From Labilithrix sp. (GTDB lineage: Bacteria > Myxococcota_A > Polyangia > Polyangiales > Polyangiaceae): a stretch of 55,121 bases of DNA. The notes below the pieces were generated by a model that worked only from the letters and a program-made list of their open reading frames with translations, was not told the origin of the DNA and did no database searches. Below, piece by piece: positions 28,674-36,730 of this stretch (its first letter is position 1; each line of letters starts with the position of its first letter). Made by a program: the position numbers and the translations under genes. Location of the stretch: positions 1 to 55,121 of the forward strand of contig JAHBWC010000058.1 in assembly GCA_019637225.1 (NCBI GenBank). Reading direction: 5' to 3'.

Positions 28674-29443
28674 TGGCGACCCTCGACCTCCGCGACGCGG
28701 CACGCGCGCACATGCCGGCGGTCCCCGCCGATCTCCCGCACCTCCGCGAAGCGGCGATCGGGACCTGGCGCGGGCGCATGATCAACGAGCACTCGTCGGC
28801 CCGCGTCTTCGACGGCCTCGCGAAGCAGTTCGCGGCCGCCGGCGTCGACGCGGTGGTCGAGGAGGTCCGAGGGTTCGCGAACGAAGAGCGCCGGCACGGC
28901 GTGCTCTGCGGCGCCGTCGTCGAGGCGCTCGGCGGCGAGGCGATCGCCGAGGTGCCGGACGGCGACGAGTACCCCGAGCACGAGGACGCGCGCTCTCCGC
29001 TCGAGGCGGCGCTCCGCAACATGCTCAGCATCTGCTGCCTGAGCGAGACCGTCGCCGTCTCGCTCATCGGCGCGGAGCGCATCGAGATGCCGGAAGGCGA
29101 GCTCCGCGAGCTGCTCACGCGCATCTACGCCGACGAGGTCGGCCACTCCCGCTTCGGCTGGCGGACGCTCGCGCGCCTCGCGCCGTCGCTCGACGCCGGC
29201 ACGAAGGATCGCCTCGGCGACTACCTCGAGGTCGCGTTCGATCACCTCGTCGAGCACGAGCTCGCGCACCTGCCCGAGTCGTCGCGACCGCCCGCCGAGG
29301 GCGTCGCGCTCGGCCTCTGCAGCGGCGCGGACGCGCGCGCGCTCTTCTTCGACACCGTCGAAGAGGTCATCGTGCCCGGCCTCGAAGCCCACGGGATCCC
29401 GGCGGCTCGGGCCTGGTCGCGGGTCGTCGCAGCGGCAGCGTGA
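28673..29443 (+). CDS. Ferritin-like diiron-carboxylate protein
   Basis: 256 residues, mostly helical. The iron ligands of a four-helix ferritin-like site are all present in order: E39 (I-N-E-H), E72-x-x-H75 (E-E-R-R-H), E125 (L-S-E-T) and E155-x-x-H158 (A-D-E-V-G-H). This is the E, ExxH, E, ExxH pattern of rubrerythrin-, ferritin- and monooxygenase-type diiron sites. Extra conserved-looking features are C79 and the C-C pair at 121-122. No signal peptide, so it is cytoplasmic while its coupled partner is a lipoprotein. Oxidative chemistry, iron storage or peroxide defence are all possible. Confidence 0.8.
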   Translation: MATLDLRDAARAHMPAVPADLPHLREAAIGTWRGRMINEHSSARVFDGLAKQFAAAGVDAVVEEVRGFANEERRHGVLCGAVVEALGGEAIAEVPDGDEYPEHEDARSPLEAALRNMLSICCLSETVAVSLIGAERIEMPEGELRELLTRIYADEVGHSRFGWRTLARLAPSLDAGTKDRLGDYLEVAFDHLVEHELAHLPESSRPPAEGVALGLCSGADARALFFDTVEEVIVPGLEAHGIPAARAWSRVVAAAA

Positions 29444-29470
29444 CACGCGGACACGCGGCTGGGCTTTCGG

Positions 29471-29476
29471 TATGCT
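29471..29476 (+). promoter_or_regulatory. Candidate -10 element TATGCT
   Basis: TATGCT lies 10 bases upstream of ATG 29487 and covers the alternative ATG at 29472, favouring the later start and a very short leader. Confidence 0.28.
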
Positions 29477-29486
29477 CGGCCGACGC

Positions 29487-29948
29487 ATGCGCCGGTATAT
29501 CCCCGCCCTCCTTCTCACGCTCGCCGCGATCGCGCCGTTTCCCCTCGCGGGCTGCGACATCCTCAACAAGCTGAAGGGCGGCGGCGACGACGCCGGAGCC
29601 GAGGCGGCCGCGGAGGCGCCCGACGCCGAGGCCGCGCCCGCCGAGACCGACACGGCCCCGGTACCGGCGCCGACCACGACGCTCACCACGGTGACCCCGA
29701 CCGCCACGAGCACCGCGGTGAGGCCCGCCGCGACGGACGCCGGCGCCGTGGACGCCGCGATCGTCGACTCGGGAGGCGCGACGGTGGTGGTCGACGCAGG
29801 CGCGCCCGTCGTCGTCGACGCGGGCGCGGCGAAGACCGACGCCGGGCCCGCGCCGGCGCCCACGCCGACGCTGAAGATCCCGCAGAACCTCTTCGACGGC
29901 GGCCTCCGCTTCGACGCCGGCGGGTTCAAGCCGCCGTGGCAGCACTAG
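29487..29948 (+). CDS. Low-complexity lipoprotein with DAG spacers
   Basis: 153 residues from ATG 29487. The signal MRRYIPALLLTLAAI leads to the lipobox P-L-A-G-C followed by Asp. The mature protein is almost entirely Ala/Asp/Thr/Pro low complexity with V-D-A-G repeats, ending in a short hydrophobic-aromatic C-terminus (N-L-F-D-G-G-L-R-F-D-A-G-G-F-K-P-P-W). It has no recognisable folded domain and may be a surface spacer or a periplasmic tether. Asp directly after the lipidated Cys is the classical inner-membrane retention signal in enterics; it is uncertain whether that rule applies here. Confidence 0.6.
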   Translation: MRRYIPALLLTLAAIAPFPLAGCDILNKLKGGGDDAGAEAAAEAPDAEAAPAETDTAPVPAPTTTLTTVTPTATSTAVRPAATDAGAVDAAIVDSGGATVVVDAGAPVVVDAGAAKTDAGPAPAPTPTLKIPQNLFDGGLRFDAGGFKPPWQH

Positions 29949-30012
29949 GTCGGTCCCGCCAAACTTGACCTGGCTCGCGCCGGCGGCGAAATCTGCTACC
30001 GGAGAGCCTCGA

Positions 30013-31434
30013 ATGGTCGCCGCCTCGCCCACCGGATCGCCGCCCGAGCCGTCGGACGCTCGCGCACTGCCGCGCCGGTTCGGCCCGTACACGCTGTTCG
30101 CGCCGGTCGGGCGCGGCGGGATGGCGGAGCTCTTCCTCGCCCGCGCCGAGACCGAGCTCGGCGCGACGCGGCTCGTCGTCGTCAAGCTGATCCTCCCTGC
30201 GTTCTCCGACGATCCGCGCTTCGCGGAGATGCTGATCCACGAGGCGAAGCTCGCGGCCGGCCTGAGCCACCGCCACATCGTGCAGGTCCACGACCTCGGT
30301 CGGGACGAAGATCGCCTCTACATCGCGATGGAGTACGTCGAGGGCTTCGACCTCAACGCGCTCCTTCGCCTCTGCACGGAGAAGGGCGCGGGGCTGCCGG
30401 CCGAGCACGCGCTCGGGATCGTCGCCGACGTCCTCGCCGCGCTCGACTACGCGCACCGGCGCGTCAACGACGCGGGCGCCCCGCTCGAGATCGTCCACCG
30501 TGACGTCTCGCCGTCGAACGTCCTCATCTCGTACGACGGCGAGGTGAAGCTCTGCGACTTCGGCATCGCGCACGCGAACGATCTCGTGCGCGAGGAGGCG
30601 AGCGAGGCGCTCAAGGGCAAGGCGGGCTACATGAGCCCGGAGCACGCGCGCGCCGAGGCGCTCGACGCGCGCTCCGACGTCTTCGCCGCCGGGATCCTCC
30701 TCTGGGAGCTGCTCGCCGGGCGCCGCCTCTACAAGCCTCGTGGCGAGGTCCCGCTGCTCGAGCAGGCGCGCCGCGCGGAGATCCCGGCGCTGCCCGACAA
30801 GGGCCTCCCCGAGCCCGAGGAGCTCGAGCGCGTCGTCCGGCGCGCCCTCGCGCCGAACCGCGACGAGAGGTACGCGTCCGCCGGCGCGTTCCAGGACGAT
30901 CTCGAGAGCTACCTCGCGAAGGCGGGCCTCCTCGCGAGCCGGCTGAAGCTCGGCGAGTGGCTCGCCGAGACGTTCGGGACGAAGCTCATCGAGGAGCGCC
31001 GCGCGAGCGAGTGCCGCCTCCCGAAGAGCGCGCCGCCGCCGCGACCCTCCGGGGCGATGCGCGCGCGGGCCTCGGCCGAGAGCGTCAGCGTCCCGGTCTC
31101 GCCGCGCGTGCCCGTCGACCTCGCCGTCGACGTGACTCCGGAGGAGAGCGTCCCGCTCCTCGGCCCGTCGCTCGGATCGTTCCTGGGCGCGGCGTCGTCG
31201 GGCGCGGCGTCGTCCTCCGGCGCGTCGCAGACGCTCCCCGAGCGATCCGACGCTTCACTCGCAGGATCCGCCATGGACATCGAGCCGTCTTCCAAGAAGA
31301 TCGTCGACGCCTCCGATCGCCGCGAGTCCGACGCGGAGCTCATCGCGTGGGCGCGGAAGCGAGGCTGGGTCTCGTTCGGCTTCTTCTTCCTCATCGCGGC
31401 GACCGTCGCGATCGTCTGGGCGCTCACGCGGTAA
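30013..31434 (+). CDS. Ser/Thr protein kinase with C-terminal membrane anchor
   Basis: 473 residues from ATG 30013, with GGAGAG upstream as ribosome site. The kinase domain (about 25-300) has G-R-G-G-M-A, V-V-V-K-L, the myxobacterial-style catalytic loop I-V-H-R-D-V-S-P-S-N, C-D-F-G-I-A-H and G-K-A-G-Y-M-S-P-E-H. After a Pro/Ser-rich linker a single helix F-G-F-F-F-L-I-A-A-T-V-A-I-V-W ends two or three residues before the stop. So it is tail-anchored with no extracytoplasmic sensor, unlike the twin kinases at 6-10 kb. Regulation must come from the cytoplasmic linker or partners. Confidence 0.9.
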   Translation: MVAASPTGSPPEPSDARALPRRFGPYTLFAPVGRGGMAELFLARAETELGATRLVVVKLILPAFSDDPRFAEMLIHEAKLAAGLSHRHIVQVHDLGRDEDRLYIAMEYVEGFDLNALLRLCTEKGAGLPAEHALGIVADVLAALDYAHRRVNDAGAPLEIVHRDVSPSNVLISYDGEVKLCDFGIAHANDLVREEASEALKGKAGYMSPEHARAEALDARSDVFAAGILLWELLAGRRLYKPRGEVPLLEQARRAEIPALPDKGLPEPEELERVVRRALAPNRDERYASAGAFQDDLESYLAKAGLLASRLKLGEWLAETFGTKLIEERRASECRLPKSAPPPRPSGAMRARASAESVSVPVSPRVPVDLAVDVTPEESVPLLGPSLGSFLGAASSGAASSSGASQTLPERSDASLAGSAMDIEPSSKKIVDASDRRESDAELIAWARKRGWVSFGFFFLIAATVAIVWALTR

Positions 31435-31449
31435 GACCACGAGCGGGAG

Positions 31450-32049
31450 ATGGCGTCGGTCACGGTTCGCCCCGACAGGGTCCGCACGTTCGAGAGCCAG
31501 GACAGCTTCTACGCCTGGCTCGGCAAGCATTGGGACAAGGAGAGCGAGCTGTGGATCAAGATCCACAAGGTGCGCTCCGGCCTCGCGTCGATCACGCCCA
31601 CGGAGGCCATCGACGCGGCGCTCTGCTGGGGCTGGATCGACGGCATCCGTAAGGGCCTCGACGAGACGAGCTTCCTTCAGCGCTACACCCCACGCGGCAA
31701 GAAGAGCGTGTGGAGCCAGATCAACGTCGCCAACGTCGAGCGCCTGATCAAGGCCGGCAAGATGCAGCCTCCGGGCCGCGCCCACGTCGAGGCCGCCAAG
31801 GCGGACGGGCGCTGGGACAAGGCCTACCGCGTTGCCAAGTCCGAGGCGCCCGCGGACCTCCTCGCGGCGATCCGCGCCGAGCCGAAGGCCACGGCCATGT
31901 ACGAGACGCTCTCGTCGCAGAACCGCTTCGCGTTGACCTTCCGCACGCTCGCGATGAAGACCGCGGCGGGACGCGCGAAGAAGATCGCCGGGTTCGTCGA
32001 GATGCTGAAGAGGGGCGAGACGATCTACCCCAACGGCAAGGGCAAGTGA
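31450..32049 (+). CDS. YdeI/OmpD-associated (OmdA) family protein
   Basis: 199 residues, full length for the family. Characteristic stretches are W-I-K-I-H-K near residue 36, A-I-D-A-A-L-C-W-G-W-I-D-G near 55, Q-R-Y-T-P-R-G-K-K-S-V-W-S near 77, and a C-terminal A-x-x-R-A-K-K-I-A-G-F-V-E-M-L. Members are described as bacteriocin-protection or OmpD-associated proteins, but the molecular role is poorly understood. Cytoplasmic. Its stop overlaps the GTG of the downstream beta-lactamase-fold gene (GTGA), indicating coupling. Confidence 0.88.
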   Translation: MASVTVRPDRVRTFESQDSFYAWLGKHWDKESELWIKIHKVRSGLASITPTEAIDAALCWGWIDGIRKGLDETSFLQRYTPRGKKSVWSQINVANVERLIKAGKMQPPGRAHVEAAKADGRWDKAYRVAKSEAPADLLAAIRAEPKATAMYETLSSQNRFALTFRTLAMKTAAGRAKKIAGFVEMLKRGETIYPNGKGK

Positions 32050-33305
32050 CCGTCGCCCTCCCGCGCAATCGGCGCGCCCTCGCGACGCCTCCGCGCGTCC
32101 AGCCGGCGAGAGCAGGGCAGCGCGGGGGAGCGCGCCGTCGTCGCGCAGCGCGCCGGATCACGGGCGCGCTCGTCGCGCTGGTCGCGATCGTGAGCGGGTG
32201 CTCGCGCGGGGGGACGACTCCTCCCAGCGCGAGCGGCCCGCCACCGGCGTCGACCCACCCTTCGACCGGGACGATCCCCGATCCGGCGAACCTGCTTGCG
32301 ACGAGAGCGGACGCGTTGTTCGACGGGGCAACGCGCGGCGGGACTTTCTCCGGGAGCGTCATCGTCTTGGATCGGGGCGAAGTCGTGCTTGCGAAGGGCT
32401 ACGGTCGAGCGGACAAGGACCGCCCAAGACCGAACGACGCCAACACCGTCTTCAGGATCGGCTCGCTCAGCAAGCAGTTCACTGCAGCCGCGATTCTCGC
32501 GCTCGCCCATGACGGCAAGCTGGCTCTCCGTGACCCGCTGACGCGCTTCTTCCCCGAGTACCCCAGAGAGAACCTCTCCAAGGACGGCGTCGAGGTCACG
32601 CTCCACCACCTCCTCTGCCATACGTCCGGTCTCGCCGACGCGCGGAAGACGGAGTACTTCAAGAGCCGTGTCTGGCGGCGTCCGATCGACAAGGACGCTC
32701 TCGTCGCGCGATCGAGCTCGCTGCCGCTCGTCCGCACGCCGGGAACGAAGTTCGAGTACCTGAACTACGGCTACTTCCTCCTCGGCGTCGTCGTCGAACG
32801 CGTGTCGGGCCGAAGCTACGACGACTTTCTCCGAAACCGGCTCTTCGCTCCGCTCGGGATGACGAGCTCGGGAACGGTGCTCCCCGAGGAGCTGAGTGGA
32901 CGAGCCGCGATCGGGTACCACCGCTCGACGTCCGGCTCCCTGACATCAATGGCGCTCGATCCAGAGTTCGGCGATCGCGATCTCACGATGTCGCTCGGGT
33001 CCGGACAGATCTACTCGACCGTCACCGACCTGGCGCGGTGGGAGGGCGCGCTCGCCGGCGGTCGGGTCCAGGGTCAAGCGCAGCTCTTCCAGCCGAACCA
33101 GGAAGGCTACGGCTATGGCTGGGTCATCGAGGAGGCCAACGGCGCGCAGCACTTCTGGCACAACGGCGCGCTCTCTCCGCTCGGCTTCTCGTCCTTCATG
33201 ATCCGGATCCCGTCCAAGAAAAGGATGATCGCCTACCTCTCGAACCTCGACGTGGCTCTCACGGAGGAACTCGAAGCCAAGGTCGCCAAGCTCGGCCTCG
33301 AGTGA
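32046..33305 (+). CDS. Class C beta-lactamase-fold serine hydrolase lipoprotein
   Basis: 419 residues from GTG 32046, which overlaps the upstream stop as GTGA. An unusually long Arg-rich N-region precedes the signal helix and the lipobox A-I-V-S-G-C. The hydrolase domain has the S-x-x-K motif in G-S-L-S-K-Q-F-T, a Y-x-N motif in E-Y-L-N-Y-G-Y, and H-N-G in place of K-T-G near the end. This is the pattern of the 'beta-lactamase family' serine hydrolases (esterases, D-aminopeptidases, penicillin-binding-like proteins) rather than a proven antibiotic-hydrolysing enzyme. Expected in the periplasm or outer membrane. Confidence 0.88.
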   Translation: MTVALPRNRRALATPPRVQPARAGQRGGARRRRAARRITGALVALVAIVSGCSRGGTTPPSASGPPPASTHPSTGTIPDPANLLATRADALFDGATRGGTFSGSVIVLDRGEVVLAKGYGRADKDRPRPNDANTVFRIGSLSKQFTAAAILALAHDGKLALRDPLTRFFPEYPRENLSKDGVEVTLHHLLCHTSGLADARKTEYFKSRVWRRPIDKDALVARSSSLPLVRTPGTKFEYLNYGYFLLGVVVERVSGRSYDDFLRNRLFAPLGMTSSGTVLPEELSGRAAIGYHRSTSGSLTSMALDPEFGDRDLTMSLGSGQIYSTVTDLARWEGALAGGRVQGQAQLFQPNQEGYGYGWVIEEANGAQHFWHNGALSPLGFSSFMIRIPSKKRMIAYLSNLDVALTEELEAKVAKLGLE

Positions 33306-33657
33306 TCCCTCGAGCCTCTCTGGGCGAGGAGAGACCCCGATGACGGTCGTGGCCGCTCAGGCCCGGGAGCGCCTTCGGCGCCGTGGCGCCGGATCCCAGC
33401 GCGCCGTCCGATCCGCTCGAGGCGTGGCGCGGTGCGCGACTGTGGTGGAACGGCCGCGGCGTGCGTGCGCAGGTGCGGCTGCGAACGGTCGCGCTAGGTA
33501 GCGCGATTTTCGTCGCCATTCCCGCAGCCTGTCGGCGCCGCACGGGGCGCGTGCGGCGACCGGGGCACGGCGACTGCAACGGACCGGCTCCACAACGCAG
33601 CGGCGTCGTTCACCTCGAACGCGCTGCTCTTCGACCCACCCACGGAGAAGAAGATCG
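33306..33657. other. 352-base gap without a convincing gene
   Basis: Reading frames in this stretch are Arg/Ala-rich with no start that has both a ribosome site and a sensible product. A 53-codon reading from ATG 33340 has GAGGAG upstream but a low-quality composition. The main feature is the hairpin plus T-run at 33489-33510. Confidence 0.5.
33489..33510 (+). terminator. Candidate intrinsic terminator
   Basis: tcgcgct and agcgcga form a perfect 7-base stem around an AGGT loop, directly followed by TTTT, an unusual T-run in this genome. It lies 184 bases after the beta-lactamase-fold gene stop. The symmetric core could instead be a protein-binding palindrome. Confidence 0.4.
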
Positions 33658-34200
33658 ATGAAGTCCACGAGTGTCCTCGCTGTCGCCGCTGTCGTCGCCC
33701 TCGCCACCGTTGCTTGTGACAAGAACAAGAAGGAGGAGCTTTCGCCGAGCGAGACCGAGATCACGTCCGCGCCGATCGAGCGCGAGCCCGTCGAGACCAC
33801 CGGCAGCACGACGACGACCGGCGGCGCGACCGATCCGGACAACACGCAAGGCGGCGTCGCGGCGCTCGGAGCGACCGAGAGCGCGAACGGCAAGGCCGCC
33901 GGCGGGACGACCGGCACGACCGTGAACAGCGGCCGCGACGGCGGCGCGTACTGGCCCGCGGTCCCGATCGATCGCAAGGGCACGAGCGTGAACGGTGAGC
34001 CGGCAACGCCGACAGGGGAGCGCAACGCCGCGCCGACGATGCCCAAGGGCGAGCGCAACACGTCGACGACGCTCGGCGACGGGACGTCCGGCATGTACAC
34101 CGGCGGGAAGGGCACGTACGGCGGAAAGGCCACGCACGGGACGGGCACGCCGACGGACGGCACCGCCAGCGACAAGCCGGCGCCGGATCCGCGTCACTGA
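33658..34200 (+). CDS. Low-complexity Thr/Gly/Lys-rich lipoprotein
   Basis: 180 residues with a good ribosome site (GGAGAAGAAG) upstream. The signal peptide ends in A-T-V-A-C followed by Asp. The mature protein is rich in Thr, Gly, Glu and Lys with no predicted globular core, and has loosely repeated motifs such as G-E-R-N near residues 122 and 133 and T-G-G-K-G-T-Y-G-G-K. Probably an unstructured envelope lipoprotein. The 16-base tandem repeats begin 24 bases after its stop. Confidence 0.65.
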   Translation: MKSTSVLAVAAVVALATVACDKNKKEELSPSETEITSAPIEREPVETTGSTTTTGGATDPDNTQGGVAALGATESANGKAAGGTTGTTVNSGRDGGAYWPAVPIDRKGTSVNGEPATPTGERNAAPTMPKGERNTSTTLGDGTSGMYTGGKGTYGGKATHGTGTPTDGTASDKPAPDPRH

Positions 34201-34224
34201 CGCCCGCACGTCGGCGCCGCGCGC

Positions 34225-34304
34225 GTTTCCCGGCGCGAGCGTTTCCCGGCGCGAGCGTTTCCCGGCGCGAGCGTTTCCCGGCGCGAACGTTTCCCGGCGC
34301 GAGC
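34225..34304. repeat. Five tandem copies of a 16-base unit upstream of priA
   Basis: The unit gtttcccggcgcgagc occurs five times without gaps (34225, 34241, 34257, 34273, 34289), with one changed base in the fourth copy, followed by a decayed sixth copy. A 16-base period is not a multiple of 3, so it is not coding. It fills the gap between the lipoprotein stop and the PriA start. Confidence 0.9.
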
Positions 34305-34375
34305 GTTCCCGGCGCGCGCGCGGCGCCGGCGCGCGTGCGTTGCCCCGCGGCGCGATCTCGGGCATTGAACGGCGC

Positions 34376-36673
34376 ATGCAGGACGCGCATCCGGCCGCCG
34401 GTACGGGCGAAGCGCCGGGCGAGAACGACGTGGCGCTCGCCGACGTCGCCGCGCCCGTCCCGCTCCCGCGCGCGCTGACCTACCTCGTCCCGGACAAGCT
34501 CGCGTCGAGCATCGCCCTCGGGCGGCGCGTCCTCTGCACGATCGGCTCACGGCGCATCGTCGGCGTCGTCGTCGGCCTCCGCCGCGGAGCTTCACCGGCC
34601 AAGGCGAAGCCCGTGCTCGAGGTTCTCGAAGGCGTCGACCTCCCGGACGACCTCGTCACGTTCCTCGGCCGCCTGGCGAGCTACTACCTCGCGCCGATCG
34701 GCGAGGTCGTGCGCCTCGCGCTGCCGCCGGTAGACCGCGAAGCCGCGCGCGCGGTCGAGGAGCCGACGCTCTTCTCGACGGCCAAAGGCGTCGCCGCCCG
34801 CAAGGTTCAGTGGGTCACGGCCACCGACGTCGTCGAGACGTCGATCAAGGACAACGCCGCCCGCGTCCTCGCGGTCGTCCGCGCGCACGGGGCGCTCCCC
34901 CTCTCGCGGCTCCAGGACCAGTTCGGCGGCGCGCGCGGGACGATCAAGCGCCTCGTCGAGCAAGGGCTCGTCCGCGTCGAGGAGCGCGAGGCCCCGCGCG
35001 ACCCGTTCTTCGCCGACACGCTCGCGCGCGACGTGCCTCCCGAGGCCACCGACGCGCAGCGCGCAGCGGCGGACACGATCAACGCCGCGCTCGACGCGCG
35101 CGGCTCGGGCGCGACGCTCCTCGTCCACGGCGTGACCGGCTCGGGCAAGACCGAGGTGTACCTTCGCGCGATCGCGCGGGCGAAGGAGCAGCGGCGCGGC
35201 TCGATCATGCTCGTGCCCGAGATCGCGCTCACCCCGCAGCTCGTCGGGCGCTTCCGCGCGCGCTTCGGCGACGACGTCGCGGTGCTCCACTCCGGGCTGA
35301 CGCAGCGCGAGCGCTTCGACATGTGGACGCGCCTCCGTGGCGGCGAGGTCGACGTCGCGATCGGCGCGCGGAGCGCCCTCTTCGCGCCGATCAAGGACCT
35401 CGGCCTCGTCATCGTCGACGAGGAGCACGATCCCTCGTTCAAGCAGGAAGAGGGCGTCCGCTACAACGCGCGCGACATGGCGATCCTGCGCGCGCATCAG
35501 GTCGGCGGCGTCTGCATCCTCGGGAGCGCCACGCCGTCGCTCGAGAGCGAGCAGCTCGCGCGCACGGGGAAGGCGACGAAGATCGTCCTGCCGGATCGCG
35601 CGCGCGCGCAGGAGCTGCCCAAAGTCGAGGTCGTCGATCTGCGCCGGATCGGTCCGGGACCGACGGGTGATCGTCGCCTTTCGGTCGTACTCCACCGCGC
35701 GATCGAGGCGACGCTCGCCGCCAAGGAGCAGACGATCCTGTTCTTGAACCGCCGCGGCTTCGCGCCGAGCGTCCGCTGCGAGGGCTGCGGCGAGCTCTCG
35801 TCGTGCCCGCACTGCACCGTCGCGCTGACGTTCCACAAGAAGCGAGCGGGCGTGATGCGCTGCCACTGGTGCGAGTACGAGGCTCCGATGCCCGAGCGCT
35901 GTCCGAAGTGCGACTCGGACCAGATCGCGCTCGAGGGTCTCGGCACGGAGCGGCTCGAGGAGACGCTGCGGGAGGCCTTCCCCGAGGCGCGCATCGCGCG
36001 GCTCGATCGCGACGTCGCCAGCGGCAAGCAGGTCGAGAAGATCCTCGCGAGGGTGCGCGAGCGCGAGGTCGACATCCTCGTGGGCACGCAGATGGTCACG
36101 AAGGGACACGATCTGCCGCACGTCACGCTCGTCGGCGTCATCAACGCGGACGCCGCGCTCTCGATCCCCGATTTTCGCGCGCCCGAGCGCGCCTTCCAGC
36201 TCCTCGTCCAGGTCGCCGGGCGCGCGGGGCGCGGCGACTCGCCGGGCAAGGTGCTCGTCCAGACCTTCGATCCGGATCACCACGCGATCGTCCACGCGGT
36301 GCGCCACGACGTGATGGGCTTTTTCGACCGCGAGCTCCGCGATCGCAAGGAGCTCGGCTACCCTCCTTTCTCGCGGATGATCTTCGCGCGCGTCGACGCG
36401 ATGGACGAGCGAGAGGCGCTCGCGGCCGCCGCGACGCTCGCGCGCGCGGCGCGGGCGGCGCACGCCAGCGCCGGCGCGGGGCCGTTCGAGGTCCTCGGCC
36501 CGTCGCCCGCGCCGATCGCCAAGGTCAGAAACCGCTTCCGCTTCCGCGTGATGCTGCGGAGCTCGTCGCGCGAGCGCCTCCGGCAGGGCGCGCTCGCGAT
36601 CCACGCCGCCGCCGCCGGCCTGCCGCGCACGGTGCGGGTGGCGATCGACGTCGACCCGGTCGGAGCGCTATAG
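34376..36673 (+). CDS. priA: Primosomal protein N' (PriA helicase)
   Basis: 765 residues from ATG 34376; upstream in-frame sequence is repeat-derived. An N-terminal 3'-DNA-binding domain is followed by a superfamily 2 helicase core: Walker A G-V-T-G-S-G-K-T-E near residue 252 and the D-E-E-H box near 347. A zinc-binding insert between about 467 and 516 has eight cysteines in four C-x2-C pairs, including C-E-G-C, C-P-H-C, C-H-W-C and C-P-K-C. PriA recognises stalled replication forks and D-loops and reloads the replisome. The final residues run close to the next kinase gene. Confidence 0.96.
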   Translation: MQDAHPAAGTGEAPGENDVALADVAAPVPLPRALTYLVPDKLASSIALGRRVLCTIGSRRIVGVVVGLRRGASPAKAKPVLEVLEGVDLPDDLVTFLGRLASYYLAPIGEVVRLALPPVDREAARAVEEPTLFSTAKGVAARKVQWVTATDVVETSIKDNAARVLAVVRAHGALPLSRLQDQFGGARGTIKRLVEQGLVRVEEREAPRDPFFADTLARDVPPEATDAQRAAADTINAALDARGSGATLLVHGVTGSGKTEVYLRAIARAKEQRRGSIMLVPEIALTPQLVGRFRARFGDDVAVLHSGLTQRERFDMWTRLRGGEVDVAIGARSALFAPIKDLGLVIVDEEHDPSFKQEEGVRYNARDMAILRAHQVGGVCILGSATPSLESEQLARTGKATKIVLPDRARAQELPKVEVVDLRRIGPGPTGDRRLSVVLHRAIEATLAAKEQTILFLNRRGFAPSVRCEGCGELSSCPHCTVALTFHKKRAGVMRCHWCEYEAPMPERCPKCDSDQIALEGLGTERLEETLREAFPEARIARLDRDVASGKQVEKILARVREREVDILVGTQMVTKGHDLPHVTLVGVINADAALSIPDFRAPERAFQLLVQVAGRAGRGDSPGKVLVQTFDPDHHAIVHAVRHDVMGFFDRELRDRKELGYPPFSRMIFARVDAMDEREALAAAATLARAARAAHASAGAGPFEVLGPSPAPIAKVRNRFRFRVMLRSSSRERLRQGALAIHAAAAGLPRTVRVAIDVDPVGAL

Positions 36674-36730
36674 CCTCGAGGCAGCCCCAACGCAGAGACG
36701 CGCCGGACGCCGCGCCCCTCGAGATCGAGC

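Noticed and set aside
33340..33501. A possible 53-codon gene after the beta-lactamase-fold gene
   Set aside because: It has a ribosome-site-like GAGGAG, but the product is Arg/Ala-rich and a terminator-like hairpin overlaps its end.
34225..34304. A possible CRISPR array
   Set aside because: The 16-base units are contiguous, without spacers, and no Cas genes are near.
33995..34375. An N-terminal extension of PriA
   Set aside because: The upstream in-frame sequence overlaps the lipoprotein gene and the 16-base repeats, giving repeated R-A-F-P-G-A stretches; PriA homology begins after ATG 34376.
34592..36604. A 670-residue minus-strand reading frame opposite PriA
   Set aside because: Antisense of the helicase gene, no signal or domain.
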